Shown: positions 49,426 to 60,242, counted from the first letter of the stretch. The stretch is 64,000 bases of DNA from Streptomyces sp. NRRL F-5727 (GCF_000719555.1 NZ_JOGX01000030.1:10268-74267), one strand, 5' to 3'. Notes: generated by a model from the sequence alone, not told the origin. Translations and numbers: made by a program.

Positions 49426-50420
49426 CAGTGCACCCGCACCCTCGGGTCGATGACGCTGTACGCGAGGTCGACGAGCATGTTGATCACCACGTAGATCATG
49501 GCGATGAACATGATGAAGCCGACGAGCACCGGGTAGTCGCGGGCGTCGATGGCGGTCCGGATGAAGGAGCCGATGCCACCGAAGGTGAAGACGGACTCGG
49601 TGAGCACCGCGCCGGAGAGCAGGCTGCCGGTGAGCAGGCCGATGGCGGTGACGACGGGGAGCAGCGCGTTGCGCAGCACGTGGCGGACGCGGACGACCCG
49701 GCGCTCCAGGCCCTTGGACTCGGCGGTGCGGATGTAGTCCTCGCCGAGCACCTCCAGGACGCTGGCGCGGGTCATGCGGACGATGACCGCGAGCGGGATG
49801 GTGGCCAGGGCGATGCCGGGCAGCACCAGGTGCATGAGGGCGTCCCAGGCGGCGTCGAACTCGCCGGTCAGCACGCCGTCGAGGACGGCGAAGCCGGTGA
49901 CGCTGGTGGCGTCGATGCCGGTGGACTGGCGGCCGAAGGTGCCGAAGATGTCGCCGAAGGCGCCCTTGAGCAGCTGCGCCAGGAAGAAGACCGGGATGCA
50001 GATGCCGACCAGGGAGCCGGAGACGGAGGCGACGTCGATCCAGCCGCCGCGCTTGCGGGCGGCGAGGTAGCCGAGCGGGATGCCCACGACGGTGGCGATG
50101 AGCATGGCCGCGAGGCTGAGTTCGACCGTGGCGGGGAAGCGCAGCACGAACTCGTCCCAGACGGGCTGTCCGGTCTGCACCGAGGTGCCCAGGTCGAGGT
50201 CGAGGAGGCGCTTGAGGAAGCGTCCGTACTGGACGTAGATCGGCTGGTCGAGGCCCAGCGCGCGGTTGATGCGCGCCACGTCGGCTTCGGTCGCCCGCTC
50301 GCCCAGGATCGCTGAGGCGGGTCCGCCGGGCAGTCGGTTCAGCCAGATGAAGAGCAGAACCGACAGGCCGAGCAGGGTGGGTATGAGCTGGAGAAGTCGT
50401 CGTACGACGAGTCGCAACAC
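49425..50420 (-). CDS. Peptide ABC transporter permease (OppB/DppB-type)
   Basis: 331 residues, six helices. Start (M)LRLVVRRLLQLIPTLLGLSV, core RMTRASVLEVLGEDYIRTA and C-terminal VDLAYSVIDPRVR are family hallmarks. GTG 50420 has AAAGGGG upstream. A hairpin separates it from the substrate-binding protein gene. Confidence 0.94.
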   Translation of the reverse strand: MLRLVVRRLLQLIPTLLGLSVLLFIWLNRLPGGPASAILGERATEADVARINRALGLDQPIYVQYGRFLKRLLDLDLGTSVQTGQPVWDEFVLRFPATVELSLAAMLIATVVGIPLGYLAARKRGGWIDVASVSGSLVGICIPVFFLAQLLKGAFGDIFGTFGRQSTGIDATSVTGFAVLDGVLTGEFDAAWDALMHLVLPGIALATIPLAVIVRMTRASVLEVLGEDYIRTAESKGLERRVVRVRHVLRNALLPVVTAIGLLTGSLLSGAVLTESVFTFGGIGSFIRTAIDARDYPVLVGFIMFIAMIYVVINMLVDLAYSVIDPRVRVH

Positions 50421-50462
50421 CCCGCGTGCCCCTTTCTTGCGTATGGAGGGTGGATGCGCGGA

Positions 50463-50495
50463 CGCCCGGTCACGGGAGGAACGCGTGACCGGGCG
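50463..50495 (-). terminator. Intercistronic hairpin between binding protein and permease genes
   Basis: Perfect 12-bp stem CGCCCGGTCACG / CGTGACCGGGCG, nine-base loop, within the 92-base gap. Probably a partial terminator or 3' stabiliser that keeps the binding protein more abundant than the permease. Confidence 0.6.
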
Positions 50496-50512
50496 GACCG
50501 CTTACGGGTGTG

Positions 50513-52183
50513 TTACTTGAAGGAGACCTCGGCGAAGTTCTCCTGCGTCAGCGGGGAGACCTTCGGCGGGACGACGTTCTTGCCGAACGCGATGGCCGGC
50601 GGGGAGGAGGTCAGCGGGAGACCCGGCAGGAACTCCATGATCGCCTCGTTGGCGGCCTTGTAGAGGTCCGTGCGCTTGGTCGGGTCGCCCTGGAGCGAGC
50701 CGGCCTTCACCGCGTTGAAGACCTTGTCGTTCTTGAAGCCCCACTGCTTGTCGTACCCGGCGAACCAGGTGCCGATGAAGTTGTAGCCGTCGTTGAAGTC
50801 ACCGGTCCAGCCGAGCATGTGGAGGGGGCAGCCGCCCTTCTCCACCGCGTCGACGTAGTCCGGGTTCCACTTCTTCGGCTTGGGGTTGACCTTGATGCCG
50901 GCCTTCTCCAGGTCGGCCTTGACCAGCTCGAAGATGTCCTGCGGGGCAGGCATGTACGGGCGGGTGACCTCGGTCGGGTAGCAGAAGTCGATCGACAGGC
51001 CGCTCGCGCCGGCGCCGGCGAGGAGCGACTTGGCCTTGGCGGTGTCGAACGGGTACTTCTTCACGTTCTCCGAGAAGCCGGCGACCGTGTCGGGCATGAA
51101 CTGGGTCGCGACCTTGCCGCCCTCGGGCAGCTGGGTCTTGACGATGTTCTCGCGGTCGACGGCGTGCGCGATGGCCTGGCGGACCTCGGGCTTCTTCAGC
51201 GCCGGGTTGGCCTCCTGCGTCATACCGAGGTAGAGCAGGTTGAAGACGTCACGGGTCGGGACCTGGAAGCCGGCGCCCTCGAGGGTCTTGATGTCGGCGG
51301 GCGCGACCAGGTCGTAGCCGTCGATGTCACCGGCCTGGAGCGCCTGGCGGCGGCCCTCCTCGGTGTCGATCGTGCGGAAGACCAGGTTCTTGACCTTGGC
51401 CTTCTCGCCCCAGTAGTCGTCGAAGCGCTCCAGGGCGACTTCCTTGTTGCCCTTGTTCCACTTCGTGATCTTGTACGGGCCGGTGCCGGCGACCGTGCCG
51501 GCCTCCTGGCTGTACTTGGGGTAGGTGATGGCGTCGCCGGCCTCGGTGACCTGCTGCTTCGCGTACTCCTGGAGCGCCTTCGGCGAGTGGATCGCGAGGG
51601 CCTGGAGGGAGAAGCCGCCGGGCAGGTTGGCGGAGGGCTCGAAGACCTCGATGACGGCGGTGGCGTCGTCCTTGACCGTGCAGGACTTGTAGTTCGCCTT
51701 CGGCGTCTCCTTGTCCTCGTTGGCCTTGAAGCCGCCCATGATGGTCTGCCAGTAGTACGAGACCGCGCTCGACTGGTAGGTGCCCTTCCAGTTGAACCAG
51801 TAGTCGTAGTTGGCGCAGACCGCCTTCGCGTCGAAGGTCTCGCCGTCGTGGAACTTCACGCCCTTGCGGAGGTTGAAGGTCCAGACGGTGCCCTCGGGGT
51901 TGCTCGACCACTTCTCGGCGAGCCCGCCGATGAGCTTGCTGCCACCGGACTCGTGCTCCAGGAGCGCCTCGAACGCCTGACGGGTGACCCGGAAGGTCTC
52001 GCCGTCGCTGGCGAGGGCCGGGTCGAGGGAGGCCGGGTCGCCCGGGGCGCCGAACACGAAGGTGTCCTTGGCTCCGGACTTGTTCTCGTCCTTGTCCCGG
52101 TCGCTCGCGCAGCCCGTGGCGATGAGGCCGACCGTGATGGCCGCCGTCAGAGCCCGGGTCGACCGGGAATTGAGTATGCGCAT
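50513..52183 (-). CDS. Peptide ABC transporter substrate-binding lipoprotein
   Basis: 556 residues, SBP family 5. Lipoprotein signal peptide with lipobox IATGC near residue 25. Family features: FVFGAPGDPASLDPALA, WTFNLRKGVKFHDG, FEALLEHESGG and GDIDGYD. Captures oligopeptides at the outer membrane face for the following permease. ATG 52183 has AGGGG upstream. First gene of the five-gene operon. Confidence 0.95.
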   Translation of the reverse strand: MRILNSRSTRALTAAITVGLIATGCASDRDKDENKSGAKDTFVFGAPGDPASLDPALASDGETFRVTRQAFEALLEHESGGSKLIGGLAEKWSSNPEGTVWTFNLRKGVKFHDGETFDAKAVCANYDYWFNWKGTYQSSAVSYYWQTIMGGFKANEDKETPKANYKSCTVKDDATAVIEVFEPSANLPGGFSLQALAIHSPKALQEYAKQQVTEAGDAITYPKYSQEAGTVAGTGPYKITKWNKGNKEVALERFDDYWGEKAKVKNLVFRTIDTEEGRRQALQAGDIDGYDLVAPADIKTLEGAGFQVPTRDVFNLLYLGMTQEANPALKKPEVRQAIAHAVDRENIVKTQLPEGGKVATQFMPDTVAGFSENVKKYPFDTAKAKSLLAGAGASGLSIDFCYPTEVTRPYMPAPQDIFELVKADLEKAGIKVNPKPKKWNPDYVDAVEKGGCPLHMLGWTGDFNDGYNFIGTWFAGYDKQWGFKNDKVFNAVKAGSLQGDPTKRTDLYKAANEAIMEFLPGLPLTSSPPAIAFGKNVVPPKVSPLTQENFAEVSFK

Positions 52184-52353
52184 GGGTCCACCCCTGGGTC
52201 GCCATGTGTGGTCTTGACCGGCCGAACGCTACTGGCGAGTGACGGCGCAGAGAACAGTCCGCATAGCGGTGATACCAACCTGAGACCCGGACACTCACCA
52301 AATCGGGCGGTTGCCGGACATCGGCGGCCGGAGCGGCTGCAAGTGGACGCAAA

Positions 52354-52390
52354 ACCCCGCCCTGGCAAGGCATTTCGGCCAGGGCGGGGT
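52354..52390 (-). terminator. Terminator downstream of the first SseB-family gene
   Basis: Perfect 12-bp stem ACCCCGCCCTGG / CCAGGGCGGGGT with a 13-base loop followed by UUU on the minus-strand RNA, 19 bases past the stop. Confidence 0.8.
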
Positions 52391-52409
52391 CACGGGCACG
52401 AAGGGCGCG

Positions 52410-53204
52410 TCAGCGGTGCTGCGCCGGCGGGTAGCCGTATCCCGGACTCTGGGATCCCGCATGCTGGGACGGGGCGCCGTGCGCCTCGCGGTCGTAGAAG
52501 GGCCTCGCGTGGGCCTTCAGCCAGAGCGCGACCGGGTCGTACGCGTCGGAGAGCGCGACCGTCGAGACGGGCAGCCCCTCGGGCACGGCGTTGATCGACT
52601 GGCGCATCATCGCCCGCACCTCGTCCACGGTCGCCGCCGAACCGTCGTACAGGTCGAGGCCGATGACCAGGTAGGGGGTGCCGAGCGCGGGCTGCACCCA
52701 GCCGCGGCGGAGCGAGCGGACGGCCGGGGTCCGGTGCGCGTTCTGGGTCAGCTGGGCGTAGAAGTGCGGGATCTCCAGGCCGGGTTCGGAGACCCGGAGC
52801 GGTCCGGCGGGCATCCGGTCGAGGCCGGTGGCGATCCGGCGCAGATCGGCCCACGGGATGCCGACGCCGCCGCCGGGCGCGTGCGGGTTGAGCCAGACGC
52901 CCCAGCGCTCGGGGTAGAGGGCACGGGCGATCTCGCGGCCGGTGACGCGCTCGTGGGCGCGGTGCCAGCCGGAGGCGGCGAGTTCGCCGGCCGAGGTGAC
53001 GCAGGGCGCGTAACCGAAGCCGTCGACCTCCATGTTGCCGTACTGGGCCTCCGGCGAGCCCGGGCTGCCCTGCCAGAGCAGCATGTACAGCTCGCCGTCG
53101 GCCAGGGCGTGCAGCAGCCCCTCGTACGCGTCGTAGCGTCCGGGCGCCACCTGGCGCAGCATGTGCTCGACCTGTCCGGTCGTGGCGCCCCCTGACGCGC
53201 TCAC
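52410..53204 (-). CDS. SseB-family protein (enhanced serine sensitivity), copy 1
   Basis: 264 residues. SseB N-terminal-type domain (LHALADGELYMLLWQGSPGS...VTSAGEL...) and C-terminal domain (TPYLVIGLDLYDGSAATVDEV), then a Gln/Gly/Pro/Tyr-rich tail. In E. coli, sseB affects serine sensitivity; the molecular role is unclear. GTG 53204. A paralogue lies 87 bases upstream on the same strand, and serine/glycine genes follow 2 kb away. Confidence 0.8.
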   Translation of the reverse strand: MSASGGATTGQVEHMLRQVAPGRYDAYEGLLHALADGELYMLLWQGSPGSPEAQYGNMEVDGFGYAPCVTSAGELAASGWHRAHERVTGREIARALYPERWGVWLNPHAPGGGVGIPWADLRRIATGLDRMPAGPLRVSEPGLEIPHFYAQLTQNAHRTPAVRSLRRGWVQPALGTPYLVIGLDLYDGSAATVDEVRAMMRQSINAVPEGLPVSTVALSDAYDPVALWLKAHARPFYDREAHGAPSQHAGSQSPGYGYPPAQHR

Positions 53205-53291
53205 CCTGGGTCCCGCCCCTCTGTCCTCTGTGTCGTACGGCTCGGTTCGGTGGATCGGTCTCGGTCGGCCCAGCTTAGACAGGGCCGGGGG

Positions 53292-54032
53292 TCATCCGGT
53301 GGCGCGCTGGTAGAAGGGGCGCACCCGTTCCAGCATCCAGTCGCCGACCGGGTCGGCGGCCATGTCGAGCAGGATGAGGTTGACCGGCCAGGCGACCTCG
53401 ACGCGACCGAGGGCGCGGCCGAGGGCGTCCAGCGGGGCGTTGCGGTCGACGCCGTCCCAGCCGGTGAGCTGGACGCCGACGAAGAGGGCCGGTTCGGTGC
53501 CCTCGACGCTGGCGAGGGTGCGGCGCGCGGTGGCGACGACGCCGGTGGCGTCGAACTCGGCGGCGGCCGCGGCGAGGAAGTCGACCGGGTCGTCCTGCCA
53601 GTCGGGCTCGAAGAGCCGGACCCGGCCGCCGGAGGCGGGCCCGTCGAGGGCGGTGCGGCCGACCCGGCAGAGCTCGGCGACGGCGGGCGGGGGCAGCGGG
53701 ACGCCGACGACGCCGCCGGGGTTGACGGCGATGCCGAGCTGCGGGGGCAGACCGCGGGCGAAGTCACGGGCGGGGGCGACGGTGAAGGACATGTGGTCGC
53801 CGACGCAGGCGAGGAACTGCTCCTGCGAGCTGTAGACGGGGACGTAGGCGGCGCCGCCGATCTCCATCGTGGCGAGGTCCAGGCTGGGGCTGTCGGGGCC
53901 GCCGCCGTTGGGCAGCGGGACCCAGACCTGGCTGCGGCCGAGCACCTCGATGAGCCGGCCTCCGGCCGCGGGCTCCCCGAGCGCGGCGGCCAGCGCCTCC
54001 TCCAGCTCGTTGCCCGGCCACATCACGTCCAC
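53292..54032 (-). CDS. SseB-family protein, copy 2
   Basis: 246 residues. Order as in copy 1: PGNELEEALAAALGEPAAGG, VWVPLPNG, VYSSQEQFLACVG, then TEPALFVGVQLTGWDG and DMAADPVGDWMLERVRPFYQ at the C-terminus. The C-terminal end MLERVRPFYQRATG parallels LKAHARPFYDREA of copy 1, indicating duplication. GTG 54032 has AAGGGGA upstream; GTG 54056 lacks a site. Confidence 0.8.
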   Translation of the reverse strand: MDVMWPGNELEEALAAALGEPAAGGRLIEVLGRSQVWVPLPNGGGPDSPSLDLATMEIGGAAYVPVYSSQEQFLACVGDHMSFTVAPARDFARGLPPQLGIAVNPGGVVGVPLPPPAVAELCRVGRTALDGPASGGRVRLFEPDWQDDPVDFLAAAAAEFDATGVVATARRTLASVEGTEPALFVGVQLTGWDGVDRNAPLDALGRALGRVEVAWPVNLILLDMAADPVGDWMLERVRPFYQRATG

Positions 54033-54117
54033 GGTGGTTCCGTCCCCTTCTCGCACGGCCCTGGTCCCGGCCGTCCCGCAGCACCCTAACGCCGCCCCGC
54101 CCCGGCCGTGACCAGAA

Positions 54118-54133
54118 CCCGCCTCCGGGCGGG
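54118..54133 (-). terminator. Short hairpin after the P-loop gene
   Basis: CCCGCC-TCCG-GGCGGG, six base pairs with a stable tetraloop, three bases past the stop. Weak candidate. Confidence 0.35.
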
Positions 54134-54135
54134 CG

Positions 54136-54798
54136 TCAGGCGGCGTCCCGGAAGCCGATGCGGCGCAGCACGGTCGCGGCGTCCCGGTCGAGGAGGGTGG
54201 CGGAGGCGCAGCCGCGCGGCAGCCGGCCGGCCTCGACGGCGGTGACGAGCCGGCCGACGGCCCTGCGGTGCCGGGCGAAGGCGTACGCGGACACCCCGCG
54301 GCCCCGCTCGCGCTGGCCGTCCCGGGCGGTGGCCGGATCGACGTCGAGGAGGACCAGGTGGAGGGCGCGGCCGCGGCGGGCGGCGGAGCGGGCGAGCCAG
54401 CCGCGGACCCAGGACTGGGTGCCGCAGTCGTGGACGACGACCCCGGCGCCGGAGCGCAGCGCCCGGTGGAGCCCGGCGTAGTGCGCGATCCGGACCAGCG
54501 GGCGGTAGAGCGCGTACGGCAGGAGGCGGGGCATCCGGGCCTCCCAGCGCTCGCGGGCGTCCTGCGAGTCGATGCCGCGGCCCTCGGCGGTCCGCCGCAG
54601 CAGGGTGGACTTGCCGCTGCCGGGCAGCCCCGAGACGACCACGACGTCGCCGGCGGCGAAGGTCAGGGCGCGCGGGCCGCGCCCGCCCCGGTCGCGCAGG
54701 TCCCGCACGACGCGTCCGCGCGCGCGGGTCCGGGCGCGGGCCCGCTGGGCGGGTATGGCTGCTTCGCCGGCGAAGACGCCGGTGTGCTGGATTCTCAT
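54136..54798 (-). CDS. P-loop NTPase/kinase-like protein (AAA_33 type)
   Basis: 220 residues. Walker A VVVSGLPGSGKSTLLRR at about 50-66; later VVVHDCGTQSWVRGWLARSA and LVLLDVDPATARDGQRERGR resemble nucleotide/small-molecule kinases. A disordered Arg-rich stretch precedes the P-loop. ATG 54798 with AGGGGGA upstream. Substrate unknown. Its promoter lies back to back with the gcv riboswitch transcript. Confidence 0.78.
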   Translation of the reverse strand: MRIQHTGVFAGEAAIPAQRARARTRARGRVVRDLRDRGGRGPRALTFAAGDVVVVSGLPGSGKSTLLRRTAEGRGIDSQDARERWEARMPRLLPYALYRPLVRIAHYAGLHRALRSGAGVVVHDCGTQSWVRGWLARSAARRGRALHLVLLDVDPATARDGQRERGRGVSAYAFARHRRAVGRLVTAVEAGRLPRGCASATLLDRDAATVLRRIGFRDAA

Positions 54799-54974
54799 CG
54801 CTGTTCCCCCTGTCGGGCCCCGGGAGACGTACCGGGTGACCTCACGGAGACCCTTGCCCACGAAGTGTAAAGAAACGGTAATCCGAGACAAGCGATTTGC
54901 GGCGCCGACACCGTATGCGAGGATGTGCGCGCCAGGCGCGCGCAGCGCCGTACAACCGCATACCGGCCGCTCGA

Positions 54975-55170
54975 ATCCGCGCGGGAGAGTTCCGGACGGC
55001 CCTGGGCCGTCCGGGCGCCGAAGGAGCAAGCCCCTCCCTTGAATCTCTCAGGCCCCGTACCGCGTGGATGAGGCAGATCTGAAAAGCGGGACACCCGTCG
55101 TGTCCCCACCCAAGGTGCAAGCCGGGGATGCCCCCGGTGAACCTCTCAGGTTCCATGACAGATGGGGAGG
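54975..55170 (+). promoter_or_regulatory. Tandem glycine riboswitch
   Basis: Two adjacent glycine aptamers upstream of gcvT. Aptamer 1 contains GGGAGAG (54983-54989), GCGCCGAAGGAGCAAGC and GAATCTCTCAGGCC. Aptamer 2 contains GAGGCAGATCTGAAAAGCGG, CCAAGGTGCAAGCC and GAACCTCTCAGGTTCC, ending GATGGGGAGG. Arrangement and spacing are those of gcv leaders in Streptomyces. Glycine binding to both aptamers should raise expression of the downstream operon. Confidence 0.93.
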
Positions 55171-55193
55171 AACGTCCTTGCCTGTCATGTTTT
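55154..55193 (+). terminator. Candidate expression platform hairpin of the glycine riboswitch
   Basis: CATGACAG (55154-55161) pairs perfectly with CTGTCATG (55182-55189), followed by TTTT. It uses the last bases of aptamer 2, so glycine binding and this hairpin should exclude each other. This suggests termination without glycine and read-through with it. Confidence 0.5.
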
Positions 55194-55223
55194 CCGCCTT
55201 CGGGACCCGGGAGCACGTCCATC

Positions 55224-56339
55224 ATGAGCACCACCCCCCGTCTGACCGCCCTCGATGCCCTGCATCGTTCGCTGGGCGCGACCATGACCGACTTCGCCGG
55301 CTGGGACATGCCGCTGCGGTACGGCAGCGAGCGCGACGAGCACAACGCCGTCCGCACCAGGGCCGGTCTCTTCGACCTCTCCCACATGGGTGAGATCACG
55401 GTCACCGGCCCGCAGGCCGTCGACCTGCTCGACCACGCCCTGGTCGGCAACATCTCCACGGTGGGCAACGGCCGCGCGCGCTACACGATGATCTGCCAGG
55501 AGGACGGCGGCATCCTGGACGACCTGATCGTCTACCGCCTGGGCGAGACCGAGTACATGGTCGTCGCCAACGCCTCCAACGCCCAGGTCGTCCTGGACGC
55601 CCTGGTCGCCCGCTCGGAGGGCTTCGACGCCGAGGTCCGCGACGACCGCGACGCGTACGCCCTGATCGCCGTGCAGGGCCCGGAGTCCCCCGGCATCCTG
55701 GGGCAGCTCACCGACGCCGACCTGGACGGCCTGAAGTACTACGCGGGCCTCCCCGGCACCGTCGCCGGCGTCCCGGCGCTGATCGCCCGGACCGGCTACA
55801 CCGGCGAGGACGGCTTCGAGCTCTTCCTGAAGCCGGAGCACGCCGAGGGCGTCTGGAAGGCCCTGACCGAGGCGGGCGCGGGCGTCGGCCTGATCCCGTG
55901 CGGCCTGTCCTGCCGCGACACGCTCCGCCTGGAGGCGGGCATGCCGCTGTACGGGCACGAGCTGACCACCTCCCTCACCCCCTTCGACGCCGGTCTCGGC
56001 CGGGTCGTGAAGTTCGAGAAGCCGGGCGACTTCGTCGGCCGCAAGGCGCTGGAGGCCGCCGCCGAGCGCGCCGAGACCGCCCCGCCGCGCAAGCTGGTCG
56101 GCCTGGTCGCCGAGGGCCGCCGGGTCCCGCGCGCCGGCATGCAGGTCGTCCTCGGCGGCGAGGTCGTCGGCGAGATCACCTCCGGCGCCCCCTCCCCCAC
56201 CCTCGGCGTGCCGATCGCGATGGCGTACGTCGACGCGGCCCACGCGGCCCCCGGCACCGAGGGCGTGGGCGTGGACATCCGCGGCACCCACGAGCCCTAC
56301 AAGGTCGTGGCACTGCCGTTCTACAAGCGCCAGAAGTGA
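55224..56339 (+). CDS. gcvT: Glycine cleavage system T protein (aminomethyltransferase)
   Basis: 371 residues. [25 protein letters not shown] start, [21 protein letters not shown] and [21 protein letters not shown] are GcvT hallmarks. It moves the methylene group from the aminomethyl-lipoyl H protein to tetrahydrofolate. ATG 55224 has GGGAG ten bases upstream; the frame is open to 55128 through the riboswitch. First of gcvT-gcvH-glyA. No gcvP is in the window. Confidence 0.96.
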   Translation: MSTTPRLTALDALHRSLGATMTDFAGWDMPLRYGSERDEHNAVRTRAGLFDLSHMGEITVTGPQAVDLLDHALVGNISTVGNGRARYTMICQEDGGILDDLIVYRLGETEYMVVANASNAQVVLDALVARSEGFDAEVRDDRDAYALIAVQGPESPGILGQLTDADLDGLKYYAGLPGTVAGVPALIARTGYTGEDGFELFLKPEHAEGVWKALTEAGAGVGLIPCGLSCRDTLRLEAGMPLYGHELTTSLTPFDAGLGRVVKFEKPGDFVGRKALEAAAERAETAPPRKLVGLVAEGRRVPRAGMQVVLGGEVVGEITSGAPSPTLGVPIAMAYVDAAHAAPGTEGVGVDIRGTHEPYKVVALPFYKRQK

Positions 56340-56416
56340 CGTATTCGTCTCAGGACACGTCTCACCCCGCAAGACCCACGTACATCCGCACTCCCCCGAT
56401 CCAGGAGAATCAGGCC

Positions 56417-56794
56417 ATGAGCAACCCCCAGCAGCTTCGCTACAGCAAGGAGCACGAGTGGCTGTCGGCCGTCGAGGACGGCGTCGCCACGGTCGGCATC
56501 ACCGAGCACGCGGCCAACGCCCTCGGTGACATCGTGTTCGTCCAGCTCCCCGAGGTCGGCTCCACCGTGACCGCGACCGAGGAGTGCGGCGAGCTGGAGT
56601 CGACCAAGTCCGTGAGCGAGCTGTACTCCCCGGTGACCGGCGAGGTCGTCGAGGCGAACCAGGACGTCGTGGACGACCCGTCGCTGGTGAACTCCGCTCC
56701 GTTCGAGGGCGGCTGGCTGTTCAAGGTGCGCCTCACGGCCGAGCAGGACGACCTGCTCACCGCCGACGAGTACACCGCCTTCACCGCAGGCTGA
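56417..56794 (+). CDS. gcvH: Glycine cleavage system H protein
   Basis: 125 residues. The lipoyl lysine is in [22 protein letters not shown] at the start and GGWLFKVRL near the end are typical. It shuttles the aminomethyl group between P, T and L proteins. ATG 56417 with AGGAG upstream, 77 bases after gcvT. Confidence 0.96.
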   Translation: MSNPQQLRYSKEHEWLSAVEDGVATVGITEHAANALGDIVFVQLPEVGSTVTATEECGELESTKSVSELYSPVTGEVVEANQDVVDDPSLVNSAPFEGGWLFKVRLTAEQDDLLTADEYTAFTAG

Positions 56795-56818
56795 CCGAGA
56801 CCCCGTAGGGATCGCTTC

Positions 56819-58087
56819 ATGTCGCTTCTGAACACTCCCCTCCACGAGCTGGACCCGGACGTCGCCGCCACCGTCGACGCCGAGCTCCGCCGTCAGCAGT
56901 CCACCCTCGAGATGATCGCGTCGGAGAACTTCGCTCCGGTCGCGGTCATGGAGGCCCAGGGCTCCGTCCTCACCAACAAGTACGCCGAGGGCTACCCGGG
57001 CCGCCGCTACTACGGCGGCTGCGAGCACGTCGACGTGGCCGAGCAGATCGCGATCGACCGGATCAAGGACCTGTTCGGCGCCGAGTACGCCAACGTGCAG
57101 CCGCACTCCGGCGCCTCCGCCAACCAGGCCGCGCTCTTCGCGATGGCCCAGCCGGGCGACACGATCCTCGGTCTGGACCTGGCGCACGGCGGTCACCTGA
57201 CCCACGGCATGCGCCTGAACTTCTCGGGCAAGCAGTTCAACGTGGTCGCGTACCACGTGGACGACAAGGGCCTGGTCGACATGGCCGAGGTCGAGCGCCT
57301 GGCCAAGGAGCACCGCCCGAAGGTGATCATCGCCGGCTGGTCGGCGTACCCGCGCCAGCTGGACTTCGCGGAGTTCCGCCGGATCGCCGACGAGGTCGAG
57401 GCGTACCTGTGGGTCGACATGGCCCACTTCGCGGGTCTGGTCGCGGCCGGCCTGCACCCGAACCCGGTCGCGTACGCGGACGTGGTGACCTCCACCACGC
57501 ACAAGACGCTCGGCGGCCCGCGCGGCGGCGTCATCCTGGCGAAGAAGGAGTTCGCGAAGAAGCTGAACTCCTCGGTCTTCCCCGGTTTCCAGGGCGGCCC
57601 GCTGGAGCACGTGATCGCGGCCAAGGCGGTCTCCTTCAAGGTCGCGGCCTCGGAGGAGTTCAAGGAGCGCCAGCAGCGCACCCTGGACGGCGCCCGGATC
57701 CTGGCCGAGCGCCTGGTCCAGGACGACGTCACGGCGCACGGCGTCTCGGTCCTCTCCGGCGGCACCGACGTGCACCTGGTCCTGGTGGACCTGCGGAACT
57801 CGGAGCTCGACGGCCAGCAGGCCGAGGACCGGCTCCACGAGGTCGGCATCACGGTCAACCGGAACGCCGTCCCGAACGACCCGCGCCCGCCGATGGTCAC
57901 CTCCGGTCTGCGCATCGGCACGCCGGCCCTCGCCACCCGCGGCTTCCAGGCCGAGGACTTCACCGAGGTCGCCGACATCATCGCCGAGGCCCTCAAGCCG
58001 GGCTACGACGAGGACAAGGCCGCGGCGCTGAAGGCCCGCGTGACCGCGCTGGCCGACAAGCACCCGCTGTACCCCGGCCTGAAGTAA
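56819..58087 (+). CDS. glyA: Serine hydroxymethyltransferase
   Basis: 422-residue PLP enzyme. [32 protein letters not shown] and the PLP lysine in [14 protein letters not shown]. It interconverts serine and glycine with tetrahydrofolate, linking glycine cleavage, to its left, with serine deamination, to its right. ATG 56819, 24 bases after gcvH. A hairpin follows. Confidence 0.96.
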   Translation: MSLLNTPLHELDPDVAATVDAELRRQQSTLEMIASENFAPVAVMEAQGSVLTNKYAEGYPGRRYYGGCEHVDVAEQIAIDRIKDLFGAEYANVQPHSGASANQAALFAMAQPGDTILGLDLAHGGHLTHGMRLNFSGKQFNVVAYHVDDKGLVDMAEVERLAKEHRPKVIIAGWSAYPRQLDFAEFRRIADEVEAYLWVDMAHFAGLVAAGLHPNPVAYADVVTSTTHKTLGGPRGGVILAKKEFAKKLNSSVFPGFQGGPLEHVIAAKAVSFKVAASEEFKERQQRTLDGARILAERLVQDDVTAHGVSVLSGGTDVHLVLVDLRNSELDGQQAEDRLHEVGITVNRNAVPNDPRPPMVTSGLRIGTPALATRGFQAEDFTEVADIIAEALKPGYDEDKAAALKARVTALADKHPLYPGLK

Positions 58088-58129
58088 TTTCGTACGATTT
58101 AGTTCCGAGCCTGTTCGTACGGAACATCT

Positions 58130-58168
58130 GGGGCACCGCGCACACTGGAACGGTGAGCGCGGTGCCCC
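58130..58168 (+). terminator. Terminator of the gcvT-gcvH-glyA unit
   Basis: Perfect 12-bp stem GGGGCACCGCGC / GCGCGGTGCCCC, 15-base loop, 43 bases past glyA. The sequence TTCGTACG occurs twice just upstream (58089-58096 and 58114-58121). Confidence 0.65.
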
Positions 58169-58237
58169 GCCCCATGCTCAGCGTTTCTGCATCACCCCGG
58201 CAGACAACGACGTCTAGCCCCCACAAGGAGTCCTCCC

Positions 58238-59608
<1,371 letters not shown>

Positions 59609-59658
59609 GGCCATAGGCCCTGACCGGCGCGTTCACGCCTCGCGGCGGGGCCGGGGCC

Positions 59659-59702
59659 GACGGGGGCGGGACGCGGCCGGTGCGCCGCGTCCCGCCCCCG
59701 TC
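59659..59702. terminator. Bidirectional terminator between sdaA and immunity gene
   Basis: Perfect 18-bp stem GACGGGGGCGGGACGCGG / CCGCGTCCCGCCCCCGTC, eight-base loop, between convergent stops. Confidence 0.82.
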
Positions 59703-59738
59703 GCGTCCCGCCCCGCCGCGCCCGGCCGGGCCCGCCGG

Positions 59739-60242
59739 TCAGCTCGGCCGGGCGGGTGCCCACAGGTCGAGGCTCCACACGTCCCCGTCGCCGACGCGAC
59801 GGCCGCGCTCCTCGTCCTTGTCGTCCACGACGAGGACGGAGACGTTCGAGCGCAGGGCGCGGTACTCGAGGAAGCCGCCCTGGTCCCTGATCCTCAGCTC
59901 CGGGGCGTCGTGGGCGCGGGAGACCTCGTCCCACAGCTCCTCCCAGGACACGTACCGGGGGAACTCGATCCCGGTGCTCCGGGCCCACGCCCCGGCCAGG
60001 TCGTCGTCCGACGCCAGGCGGTGCAGCTGGACCGTCGCGGTGGCCACGACCCAGTCCGGCTCCGGGTTGAAGGCGAACTCGACGAGTCCGTAGTCGCGGC
60101 GCAGCCACTCCCCCTCGTCGCCGACGACGTCGACGAAGGGATGGCGGAAGGCCCGGTCGACGTCGGCGAGTCCCGAGCCGATGCCGATGCCGTGCAGTTC
60201 TCCGGTGGCGAGGAAGGAGGCGAGGAAGGAAACGCCGGTCAC
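59739..60242 (-). CDS. Putative immunity protein for the RHS toxin
   Basis: 167 residues, acidic, no signal peptide or membrane helix. GTG 60242 overlaps the toxin stop as GTGA, so translation is coupled. Segments: FLATGELHGIGIGSGLADVD, EWLRRDYGLVEFAFNPEP, WVVATATVQLHRLA, VSWEELWDEVSR. I cannot name its family. The position directly after a polymorphic-toxin C-terminus, with overlapping stop and start, is the classic place for the cognate immunity gene. A strong terminator follows, closing the unit. Confidence 0.7.
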   Translation of the reverse strand: MTGVSFLASFLATGELHGIGIGSGLADVDRAFRHPFVDVVGDEGEWLRRDYGLVEFAFNPEPDWVVATATVQLHRLASDDDLAGAWARSTGIEFPRYVSWEELWDEVSRAHDAPELRIRDQGGFLEYRALRSNVSVLVVDDKDEERGRRVGDGDVWSLDLWAPARPS

